The notes beneath the pieces are model-generated. The model did no database searches, was not told where the DNA came from, and saw nothing but the letters and a program-made list of their open reading frames with translations. The position numbers and the translations under genes were made by a program. DNA of 41,857 nt from Bacteroidia bacterium. Its GTDB lineage: Bacteria; Bacteroidota; Bacteroidia; CAIKAF01. The stretch covers positions 1 through 41,857 of the forward strand of contig JACVCJ010000030.1 in NCBI GenBank assembly GCA_016742095.1. Reading direction: 5' to 3'. Shown piece after piece: positions 33,448 to 41,857 of this stretch; position 1 is the stretch's first letter; each line of letters begins with the position of its first letter.

Positions 33448-34191
33448 ATGAGTAGGAAAATTATTCTGGATATCGGCAATACAAGACTGAAACTGGCCCT
33501 GCTGAACGAGGCACTGGAACCCGGAGAGCCCGTAACAGCCCCCCTGGAAGAGCTGAACGGCGTACTGCAGTCCTTGCATATACGTAATGAGGACACACTG
33601 GCGGTTTCCAGTGTGGCGGCGCTGGACGCAGAACAGGAAGCCCTGCTGCAGTCCTTTCCCGGCCTGCTGCGGGTGAACGGGTTAACGCCTGCCGGTCTGC
33701 ACATGGGTTACGAAACGCCGGAGACCCTGGGCCCGGACCGTTACATGGCCGCCGCAGGCGCTTTTTTCTCACAGGAACAGGCCCGGAATACCCTGGTGGT
33801 GGATTTCGGTACCTGCATCAAATACGATTTTGTTTCGGCAGATAAAACCTATATGGGCGGCGCTATTTCGCCCGGCTGGGACATGCGATTTAAGGCCATG
33901 CATACTTTTACGGGCAAATTACCGTTATTGGAAATCGAACCCGGTAAGGAAAGCCCCTCCTTTATTGGCAAAAACACTCTACAAAGCATGCATAACGGCG
34001 TTTCAGAAGGAATTACGGGAGAACTGCTCCACATGATACGGCAGTATCGTGCCGCCTGGGACGGCCTTTCCGTTTTTTTTACGGGCGGATATGCCGGAGT
34101 GTTTGTCAATAAGATGGAAAATGACATCTTTGTGCGCCCAAATTTAGTTTTATCGGGTTTGGCGCACGTAATTCGGTTTAACCAAAAGTAA
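33448..34191 (+). CDS. coaX: type III pantothenate kinase
   Basis: A 247-residue cytosolic kinase that phosphorylates pantothenate, the first step of coenzyme A synthesis. It has the ASKHA fold motifs of CoaX: phosphate-1 loop DIGNTRLKLAL (8-18), LGPDRYMAAAGAF (~95-107) with the catalytic Asp, VVDFGTCIKYDFV (~116-128), GGAISPGWDMR (~136-146) and FFTGGYA (~212-218). The start at 33448 is taken because it gives the family N-terminus; an in-frame TTG at 33436 is less likely. The stop is directly followed by the ATG of the barrel protein (no spacer), so it heads a tight cluster ending with lptC. Confidence 0.95.
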   Translation: MSRKIILDIGNTRLKLALLNEALEPGEPVTAPLEELNGVLQSLHIRNEDTLAVSSVAALDAEQEALLQSFPGLLRVNGLTPAGLHMGYETPETLGPDRYMAAAGAFFSQEQARNTLVVDFGTCIKYDFVSADKTYMGGAISPGWDMRFKAMHTFTGKLPLLEIEPGKESPSFIGKNTLQSMHNGVSEGITGELLHMIRQYRAAWDGLSVFFTGGYAGVFVNKMENDIFVRPNLVLSGLAHVIRFNQK

Positions 34192-35547
34192 ATGAACAAA
34201 GGCATCAGACGGATCTTAACCACCATTTTGGCAGGCGCCTGCATTACCGTAGCTTCTGCACAGTATGGTAACGTGTACGATACATATTCACAGTTAGGTG
34301 TAGGCCGGGTTTCCGGCAACGTACAGGCCGGTCAGATGGCTATGGGCGGTATCGGCGCTGCCTATGTTACCACCGATCTGGTGAACTACAGCAATCCCGC
34401 GTCCTATGCTCATTTCCGTAATATCATGCTTACGTTCGGCGGCGAGTACAACAGTTATTCACTCATCCGCGGGAACAGCCGCACCGGGCTGGCCGGCGGT
34501 TTTTTCAACCAGTTTGCCGTAGGCGTTCCCATTTACATAAAACGCAAACCCACCATGGGCATCAGCTTCGGCTATATTCCCTATTCACAGGCGGGTTATG
34601 CCTTTACCATGAACGATGCAGTGGCCTCGCCCGAAGATACCATCAATGTGAACCTGAACTACCAGGGCAAAGGCGGCGTAGACCGTATTTACCTCGGTTA
34701 CGGGGCCACGGTGGCCAAAGGGCTTTCTCTCGGTATCAACGGCAGCTTTTATTTCGGCAGTCTGCTTACCGAAAAGAACAGCACGTCCGAAGCTACCGGC
34801 TTCCTGAACACGTCCTGGGAACAGAACCTGCGCATCAGCGACTTTTCGTTCGATGCCGGCCTTATGTATACCGACACCATCAGCGTGCGCGATTCCCTGG
34901 GGCGTAAAAGACAAACTCCCTGGTTTATTACGGCAGGCGGTACCTACAGTTACGGGAACCGTATGCGGGCCAAAACCACCATTCTGGGCAAATATTTCAC
35001 AAGTACCGATATTACGGGCACACCCTACCTGATCGACACCCTGCTGTACCGCGAGCGTTCCACGGTGCGCTTCCCCTCTACGTTCGGCGTGGGATTCTCT
35101 TTCGGGAAAATTAACAATTTTTTAATTGGTACGGAATTCCAGTACCAGTTATGGAGCCAGTTCCGCAACAGTAATGGTCAGGCAGAACCTTATTTTTCAA
35201 ATAGTTACACCGCAGCACTGGGTGCAGAATATACGGCAAACAAACCCAAGGGCTTCTTCAATAAGCTTACGTACAGGGCCGGTTTCCGCTACGGAAATTC
35301 ATACGTGGCCCCCCTGGGCACTCCATTTTCAGAATTTGGCATTAGTTTTGGAGTAGGTTTTCCTATAATAATCAACGCTCTTTTAAAAGACGAAAACAGC
35401 CGTGTGATCTCGTCCATGCTGAACCTGGGCGTAGAGTACAGCTCCCGGAGCCATCCCGACCCCACCATAACCCGGATGAACAGCTGGAGGGTTGTTTTAT
35501 CGTTCAACTTAAGAGAACGCAGATTCTATAATTATAAGTTTAAATAA
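34192..35547 (+). CDS. outer-membrane beta-barrel protein (FadL-like), conserved beside coaX
   Basis: A 451-residue protein with a signal peptide of ~23 residues ending ASAQ and a long series of amphipathic, aromatic-rich beta strands. The N-terminal part (YSQLGVGRVSGNVQAGQMAMGGIGAAY ... NYSNPASYAHF, as short pieces) resembles FadL/PorV-type barrels, where an N-terminal NPAS/NPAA segment plugs the pore. The last strand ends in an aromatic-rich basic tail (RRFYNYKFK). Its function is unknown; fatty-acid or hydrophobic-ligand uptake would be a guess. It starts immediately after the coaX stop and is followed by the TPR gene after 17 nt, so the four genes are probably one transcript. Confidence 0.82.
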   Translation: MNKGIRRILTTILAGACITVASAQYGNVYDTYSQLGVGRVSGNVQAGQMAMGGIGAAYVTTDLVNYSNPASYAHFRNIMLTFGGEYNSYSLIRGNSRTGLAGGFFNQFAVGVPIYIKRKPTMGISFGYIPYSQAGYAFTMNDAVASPEDTINVNLNYQGKGGVDRIYLGYGATVAKGLSLGINGSFYFGSLLTEKNSTSEATGFLNTSWEQNLRISDFSFDAGLMYTDTISVRDSLGRKRQTPWFITAGGTYSYGNRMRAKTTILGKYFTSTDITGTPYLIDTLLYRERSTVRFPSTFGVGFSFGKINNFLIGTEFQYQLWSQFRNSNGQAEPYFSNSYTAALGAEYTANKPKGFFNKLTYRAGFRYGNSYVAPLGTPFSEFGISFGVGFPIIINALLKDENSRVISSMLNLGVEYSSRSHPDPTITRMNSWRVVLSFNLRERRFYNYKFK

Positions 35548-35564
35548 GAAATACGGAAACTGTT

Positions 35565-36914
35565 ATGAAACTGAAAATGAATGTAAAGAACTTCGTAGCC
35601 GTGTGTGCAATGGGCGGTCTGGGTCTTCCCGCTATTGCCCAGGTCGATTCTGCGGAGTGTAAAAAACAGTATTCTTTATTTAATGAATACTACCGTCAGA
35701 AAAACTATGAAATGGCCCGTGAGCCCTGGAAGTACAGCTTCAACAACTGTGAGGACATGTACCTGGGTACTTACGTATATGGCGTAGTTATGTATAAGGA
35801 CTTTTATAAAAAAGCCGCTGACGACGCTGCCAAAAAAGTAATGCAGGACAGCCTGGTGCTGATCTATGACAAATACCTGGCCCAGATCGAAAAGAATCCG
35901 GGCAAACACCAGGAAAAATACTGGAGCACCGGTCAGGTACTGGCTGCCAAGGCTACCGATCTGCAGGCGATGGACAAGGACAACTACGAGCTGACCTACC
36001 CGCTGTTTGAAAAAGCGCTGGCCCTGAACGGTAACAATACCTCGGCCAATGCGGTGTCTATGCACATTTACGCGGCTGCCCTGATGAAGAGCAAAAACCT
36101 GATCGAGTGCGACAAGATGGCCGATCTGTACCTGTCACTTTCCGACGTGGTGGACCATAACTTCAATGCCAGCAAAGACAGCTCCTACCTGAAAGCCCAG
36201 GCCAACCTGGACAAACTGGCCGAGAACTGCCTCGACTGCACCATGCTGGTAGAGAATTTCAGCAAACAATTTGAAGCCAGCAAAAAAGACACCAACTGGA
36301 TCCGGAAAGCCGCGTCCCTGCTCGACAAGAAAAAATGCCTGGCTAAAGACGAGCACATCAATAACGCTACCGTACTGAGCATCTACGAGATCGACGCACA
36401 AAACCGCCAGTCGGCCGATGCATTCTACAAGCTGGGTATGCTGTTCTATGCCAAAAAAGATAACGGCAAAGCCGAAAGCTATATCGAAAAAGCCGCAAAC
36501 CTGGAAACCGATAACGAGAAAAAGGCCGATTATACCTATATGCTGGCACAGCTCAATTACCAGAGCGGCAAATCGTCTACCGCACGCGACAATGCACGCA
36601 AGGCGGCCGGCCTTAAACCGGGCTGGGGCGATCCCTACATCTTTATCGGCGATATGTATGCCGGTTCTTACGGTAAACTGAGCGACGATCCCTGCGAAAA
36701 GGCAGCTCCGCTCTGGGCTGCAGCCGATAAGTACAACTATGCCAAAAGCATCGATCCGTCCTGCGCCGAAAAGGCCAACCGGCAACTGGGGCGCGTACAG
36801 GCCAACTATCCTACAAAGGACCAGCTCTTTTTCGACTGTCCTGATAAAAAAGAAGGTACGGCGGTAAGCGCCGGCGGCTGGATACAGGAAAGCACAACCA
36901 TCCGTACACGCTAA
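35565..36914 (+). CDS. exported TPR-repeat protein
   Basis: A 449-residue protein with a signal peptide (~26 residues, ending AIAQ) and tetratricopeptide-like helical repeats. The clearest lie in the C-terminal half: SADAFYKLGMLFYAKKDNGKAESYIEKAANL-type text at ~285-315, the following KADYTYMLAQLNYQSG and ARKAAGLKPGWGDPYIFIGDMY, and another around NYAKSIDPSCAEKANRQL. The N-terminal half has looser repeats and several Cys residues (ECKKQ, NNCEDM, ENCLDC). TPRs mediate protein contacts, so this may be a periplasmic adaptor, perhaps for the barrel protein before it or LptC after it (one base away). That link is inference from position. Confidence 0.85.
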   Translation: MKLKMNVKNFVAVCAMGGLGLPAIAQVDSAECKKQYSLFNEYYRQKNYEMAREPWKYSFNNCEDMYLGTYVYGVVMYKDFYKKAADDAAKKVMQDSLVLIYDKYLAQIEKNPGKHQEKYWSTGQVLAAKATDLQAMDKDNYELTYPLFEKALALNGNNTSANAVSMHIYAAALMKSKNLIECDKMADLYLSLSDVVDHNFNASKDSSYLKAQANLDKLAENCLDCTMLVENFSKQFEASKKDTNWIRKAASLLDKKKCLAKDEHINNATVLSIYEIDAQNRQSADAFYKLGMLFYAKKDNGKAESYIEKAANLETDNEKKADYTYMLAQLNYQSGKSSTARDNARKAAGLKPGWGDPYIFIGDMYAGSYGKLSDDPCEKAAPLWAAADKYNYAKSIDPSCAEKANRQLGRVQANYPTKDQLFFDCPDKKEGTAVSAGGWIQESTTIRTR

Positions 36915-36915
36915 G

Positions 36916-37512
36916 ATGCGTTCCGGCAGTACACATAAAATATTCCTCAGTAGCCCCGGTATGCCGGGGTTACTTTTTATGTTCATGGCCCTGACACTGT
37001 TCAGCGCCTGTACGCATAACACGCTCGAAGAAATAAACCGCCTGAAGGAAAAAGACAAGCAACCCCTGCTTACCGGCGTGGACGTGGTGATCGAATATAC
37101 CGACAGCGCCACGCTCAAGGCAAAGCTTACCACTCCCATGATGCGCGAATTCCCGCGGCCCGACAACTATACCGAACTGCCCTACGGTGTGTATATCGAA
37201 TTTTATAACCGCAGCGGCGGTATCACTTCGCGGATGCAGGCCCGTTATGCCACACACAATAAAAACAACGAAATGATGGAGGCCCGTCAGAACGTAGTGG
37301 TGGTGAACGAAAGCGGCGAAAAGCTGAATACCGAGAAACTGCTCTGGGACAATGCCCGGAAAATTCTGACCACCGACGCCTTTGTACAGATCACCAAGAA
37401 AGAAGAAATTCTGTACGGCGAAGGGCTCGAAGCCAACGAGAGCTTTACCAGATACAAGATCCTGCGCCCGCAGGGAAGCTTCCGGGTTGAAAATGCCCCG
37501 GACACACGCTGA
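36916..37512 (+). CDS. lptC: LPS export protein LptC (lipoprotein form)
   Basis: A 198-residue LptC-family protein, which passes LPS from LptBFG to LptA across the periplasm. The N-terminal hydrophobic segment ends in a lipobox (LFSAC, Cys32), so it is a lipoprotein as in other Bacteroidota rather than a transmembrane-anchored LptC. The beta-jellyroll signature appears in VDVVIEYTDSATLKAKLTTP (~55-74), the repeated short strands of ITSRMQARYATHNKNNEMMEARQNVVVVN-type text (~98-127), and LNTEKLLWDNARKILTTDAFVQI (~134-156), which is typical. It starts one base after the TPR stop. lptB is ~6 kb upstream on the same strand. Confidence 0.9.
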   Translation: MRSGSTHKIFLSSPGMPGLLFMFMALTLFSACTHNTLEEINRLKEKDKQPLLTGVDVVIEYTDSATLKAKLTTPMMREFPRPDNYTELPYGVYIEFYNRSGGITSRMQARYATHNKNNEMMEARQNVVVVNESGEKLNTEKLLWDNARKILTTDAFVQITKKEEILYGEGLEANESFTRYKILRPQGSFRVENAPDTR

Positions 37513-37581
37513 GGACGATCGCTGTTCTTCGGCCTTTCAGCGCCAAATACACAAAGCTGAAACTGCTCCCGACAAAATACG

Positions 37582-37589
37582 TACATTTG
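37582..37589 (+). promoter_or_regulatory. -7 box (TACATTTG) four bases before the small membrane protein start
   Basis: A perfect TAnnTTTG, CGGC, then ATG at 37594. No -33 TTTG at the usual distance. Confidence 0.5.
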
Positions 37590-37593
37590 CGGC

Positions 37594-37836
37594 ATGAATG
37601 ACAAACTGATACGTTTTGCCCGCATCGTAGAATGGATATGGCTTATTTTCGGCTTTATCTTTATCGGCCTTACCATCTGGAAGATCAATACGCTGGGTAC
37701 TTCCCGGGCGGCCATTTATTTTATGTTCCCGGTGATCGCCTTTGTCATGTACTACATGCGCCGCCGCCAGCGTATACGCCTGGAAAAACAACGCCGGGAG
37801 TTCCTGCAGAAACAACGTGACAGCGAAGAGGCCTAA
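37594..37836 (+). CDS. small two-TM membrane protein
   Basis: An 80-residue protein with two hydrophobic segments (~10-30 and ~40-57) and a highly basic, coiled-coil-like C-terminus of Arg/Lys/Gln/Glu residues (RRRQRIRLEKQRREFLQKQR, ~56-75). By the positive-inside rule the tail is cytosolic. I recognise no family. The ordinary codon use, the promoter directly before it and the lack of a competing gene support coding. It lies between lptC and groES, 81 nt after lptC. Confidence 0.75.
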   Translation: MNDKLIRFARIVEWIWLIFGFIFIGLTIWKINTLGTSRAAIYFMFPVIAFVMYYMRRRQRIRLEKQRREFLQKQRDSEEA

Positions 37837-37837
37837 A

Positions 37838-37850
37838 TGTCAGTTTGTCA
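37838..37850 (+). promoter_or_regulatory. TGTCA-n3-TGTCA element upstream of groES, related to the htpG site
   Basis: TGTCAGTTTGTCA differs in one half-site base from the palindrome before htpG, and both share a TTTGTCA half and TGTCAGTTTG text. It lies 118 nt before groES, right behind the small membrane protein stop. No CIRCE element is seen in this interval. Confidence 0.4.
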
Positions 37851-37968
37851 CCGAAGCAGCGGCGTCATACCCGAAAAAATGGCAGAAACCGGGCTTTGGC
37901 ATGAATTGTGATGCAGGCAGGATATAGAAATTCTAAGTAATAGATTAAAACAAAACATAACGAAGAGT

Positions 37969-38244
37969 ATGGCTATTAACATTAAACCTTTACATGACCG
38001 GGTAGTTGTAAAACCGGCAGAAGCTGAAACCAAAACCGCTTCAGGCATTATTATTCCCGATACCGCCAAGGAAAAGCCACAACGTGGTGAAGTTGTAGCT
38101 GTAGGCGACGGCAAAAAGGACGAGCCTGTGACCGTAAAAGTAGGCGACGTGGTACTGTACGGCAAATATGCAGGTACCGAGATCCAGATCGAAGGCACCG
38201 AATACCTGATCATGCGTGAATCTGATATTTACGCGATCGTTTAA
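37969..38244 (+). CDS. groS: co-chaperonin GroES
   Basis: A 91-residue Hsp10 that caps the GroEL ring in the cytosol. The family is plain from [29 protein letters not shown]-type text at residues 3-31 (mobile loop around 17-31), then [33 protein letters not shown] and the final ESDIYAIV. Length is typical. groEL follows after 38 nt, so they form the usual two-gene operon. The 132-base interval before it has a candidate heat-shock element but no clear TAnnTTTG box. Confidence 0.97.
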   Translation: MAINIKPLHDRVVVKPAEAETKTASGIIIPDTAKEKPQRGEVVAVGDGKKDEPVTVKVGDVVLYGKYAGTEIQIEGTEYLIMRESDIYAIV

Positions 38245-38270
38245 GTATAAGTAGTAATTAAGTTATTTAA

Positions 38271-39911
<1,641 letters not shown>

Positions 39912-39941
39912 GATAATGCGGTCTTTAAACAATAAAACGGA

Positions 39942-39982
39942 AAAGCCGGGCCGCCTCGCTTACAGCGAGGCGGCCCGGCTTT
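39942..39982. terminator. 19-bp perfect hairpin terminator behind groEL
   Basis: The arms at 39942-39960 and 39964-39982 pair over 19 bp with no mismatch around a TAC loop, ending in TTTC on the plus strand and CTTTTCCGTTTTA on the minus strand. Sixteen bases across the apex are identical to the hairpin of the repeat at 2164-2179. Confidence 0.85.
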
Positions 39983-40163
39983 CTACATATAGCTCCGTTC
40001 GCCCCCCGTTAAATAAAATACAGGAACGCCAACTAAACATCTACTTATCAGCAGGGTATTAAAAATCATATATAACCCGGACAAATACTCGATAAAAGCA
40101 TACGATAATGAATTACATCCCTACACTTGTCCGATAAGGAGGTAAGGCCTGATCTGCTTAACG

Positions 40164-40171
40164 TATATTTG
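40164..40171 (+). promoter_or_regulatory. -7 box (TATATTTG) of the repeat-protein gene
   Basis: A perfect TAnnTTTG, 24 nt before the ATG at 40196. No -33 TTTG at the usual distance. Confidence 0.6.
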
Positions 40172-40195
40172 CGGCCTGTCACAACTCACACAGAT

Positions 40196-41857
40196 ATGAA
40201 AAAACTGCTGCTCACACTTCTTGCAACCATCCCTCTTGTCCTTTTTTCGCAAACCATTACGGTAGTACAACCCAACGGCGCCGAAATTTTGTATCCCTGC
40301 CAGGTATATACGGTAAGCTGGAGTACCTCGGGCGCCGTTTCCGGGTATTACGACATCGATTATTCACTCGACGGAGGAATTATATGGGCTTCTGTTACAA
40401 CCAATTACCTGTCTCCCTCCAAAACCTATGCCTGGACCGTACCCAATGTACATTCGAATACCGTGCTGATACGGGTAAAAGATTCACAGAACGGGGTTAT
40501 TGTAGACCAGAGTAATTCTTTTTTCAGCATCAATATACCGGTTACGGTTACTGCACCAAACGGCGGAGAAACACTCACTCCACTCTCCAATGCCACGATC
40601 ACCTGGAACGCACAGGGTACCAGCAATACCTATAATATCGCCTACTCACTGAACAACGGTGGCGTATGGACTACGATCGTATCTAACTATAACTCTCCCG
40701 GGGGCAGCTATACCTGGACGGTTCCCAACAGCCCGTCCACCAGTTGCCTGGTGCGCGTGCGGGATGCCGTAAGCAGTTGTATGTTTGATGTGAGTGACAG
40801 TACATTTACGATCGCGCCACTCTCCCCCCTGCTTATTTACCCTAACGGAGGCGAAAATTTTAGTGTAGGACAACCTGTAAATATACTCTGGGATAAAAAC
40901 ACATTTTACAATAATGTACGTCTCGAATACAGCCTGGATAACGGACTTACCTGGATCAGTATTGCGACCAACACACCTAATGACGGCAGCGAAAGCTGGG
41001 GTCTACCCTACCTCCCTGAAAACCGGGCTTATACACAATGCCTGGTAAAGGTCAGTGACAGCAACAACCCCAACCTCAACGATGTAAGCAATGTGAGTTT
41101 TAATATTCGCAAACCCTTTACCCTGACCAGTCCTAACGGAGGAGAAACCCTTACAGGTTGCAATGCTTTCCAGATATCATCCTCGCTCTATAGCTACGGG
41201 CTTAATAGCTGGTCTATATATTATTCCCTGGATAACGGCAGTTCCTGGCAAACCATTGTAAACAACAATAACAGCCCAAGCTACCTGTGGTCGGTTCCAA
41301 ATTCATTAAACAGCAGCCAGGGCCTTATACGTGTGGTAAACAACAATTACCCGCAATACTCAGATACCAGCAATGCTACTTTTAACTTTACCACCAGTAA
41401 CGAAATATCGCTTACCGCACCCAATGGGGGTGAAATACTCAACTCCGGGCAAAACTACCTCATCAGCTGGACAAACGGACCCAATGTGTCCGGAGCGTAT
41501 ACGATTACCTACACTTCCAGCGCCGGTAATGGTACCATAGCTAACAATATTACAGGGAACAACCATATATGGACCGTACCCAACCAGCCAGCCACGAACT
41601 ATATCATTACCATAAGAGACCAGGCTAATTCCTGTAAACACGACGTAAGCGACTCCACCTTTACTGTATTACCCCTGGCACCTAAAGTTACCTACCCCAA
41701 CGGGGGCGAATGGTTTAACGGCGGCCAGACCATAGCGATCACCTGGGACCCTGCCACGTACTACAGTACCCAGGTACGTATCGAATATTCCGACAACGGC
41801 GGACTTACCTGGAATCTGCTCACCACCACCCAGTCCAGGACTTCGGGCTCTTATAAC
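40196..41857 (+). CDS. secreted repeat protein with ~95-residue NGGE (Kre9/KNH-like) domains, 5' part
   Basis: Translation from the ATG at 40196 stays open for all 554 codons to the right edge, so the gene continues outside the window. Residues 1-19 are a signal peptide (MKKLLLTLL ... FSQ). The rest is six tandem units, each starting with PNGGE or PNGAE (Pro at residues 26, 121, 216, 313, 409 and 501; spacing 92-97) and containing xxITW, YSLDNG.TW, a W.VPN motif and V.DS/VSD.S.F.I. The pattern resembles Ser/Thr-rich Kre9/KNH-like beta-sandwich domains seen in secreted Bacteroidota proteins. The sixth unit is cut by the edge. Function is probably adhesive or structural; a T9SS tail may lie beyond the window. 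Confidence 0.88.
   Translation, partial: MKKLLLTLLATIPLVLFSQTITVVQPNGAEILYPCQVYTVSWSTSGAVSGYYDIDYSLDGGIIWASVTTNYLSPSKTYAWTVPNVHSNTVLIRVKDSQNGVIVDQSNSFFSINIPVTVTAPNGGETLTPLSNATITWNAQGTSNTYNIAYSLNNGGVWTTIVSNYNSPGGSYTWTVPNSPSTSCLVRVRDAVSSCMFDVSDSTFTIAPLSPLLIYPNGGENFSVGQPVNILWDKNTFYNNVRLEYSLDNGLTWISIATNTPNDGSESWGLPYLPENRAYTQCLVKVSDSNNPNLNDVSNVSFNIRKPFTLTSPNGGETLTGCNAFQISSSLYSYGLNSWSIYYSLDNGSSWQTIVNNNNSPSYLWSVPNSLNSSQGLIRVVNNNYPQYSDTSNATFNFTTSNEISLTAPNGGEILNSGQNYLISWTNGPNVSGAYTITYTSSAGNGTIANNITGNNHIWTVPNQPATNYIITIRDQANSCKHDVSDSTFTVLPLAPKVTYPNGGEWFNGGQTIAITWDPATYYSTQVRIEYSDNGGLTWNLLTTTQSRTSGSYN

Overview
The window looks like a chromosomal segment of a moderately GC-rich Bacteroidota species, probably a Chitinophagales/Sphingobacteriales relative. 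The evidence is Bacteroidota-type promoters (TTTG, about 20 bp, TAnnTTTG) before many genes, a near-absence of Shine-Dalgarno sequences, a type IX secretion sorting tail, a TonB receptor paired with a DUF4249 lipoprotein, and the coaX / outer-membrane protein / TPR / lptC gene order. No similarity search was possible: all names rest on motifs and remembered family features.

Left part (1-6.7 kb). A visibly AT-rich fragment (1-450) with the end of an unrecognised gene is followed by what looks like a decayed MarR-type regulator. Then comes the most unusual locus: a rifampin-phosphotransferase/'PEP synthase'-like enzyme in two separate intact reading frames (895-2148 and 5372-6709, 417 + 445 aa, together the usual ~865 aa). 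About 3.2 kb separates them, holding a structured GGGCGTG...CACGC repeat, an alpha/beta-hydrolase lipoprotein, a SAM methyltransferase and a T9SS-tailed esterase. The break falls in a weakly conserved linker, so both halves look complete.

Middle part (6.8-26.3 kb). After a DUF808 membrane protein, nearly everything lies on the minus strand: a six-TM membrane protein with a palindromic operator in its promoter, a family 2 glycosyltransferase, htpG, a ClC channel with CBS domains, ATP-dependent PEP carboxykinase, a giant TraB/TIKI-like protein, a DUF4249/TonB receptor pair, a WD40 propeller, cmk, a HerA-like ATPase, a TrpG/PabA-type amidotransferase and a small membrane protein. WD40, cmk and the ATPase overlap or abut and are probably one operon.

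Right part (26.4-41.9 kb). Plus-strand genes: fumarylacetoacetase; recQ-lptB-glycosyltransferase 39; a transglutaminase-like protein; then, past a minus-strand tRNA-Phe(GAA), coaX, a beta-barrel protein, a TPR protein and lptC, tightly packed. lptB and lptC belong to the same LPS export machine. A small membrane protein, groES-groEL with a strong terminator, and a secreted protein of ~95-residue NGGE repeats running off the right edge complete the window.

The main points for a second look are the split phosphotransferase and its breakpoint repeat, a set of promoters placed only 4-5 nt before ATG (possible leaderless mRNAs), a TGACA-n3-TGTCA element shared by htpG and groES, the operator at 8.3 kb, and the ~930-residue unknown part of the TraB-like protein.
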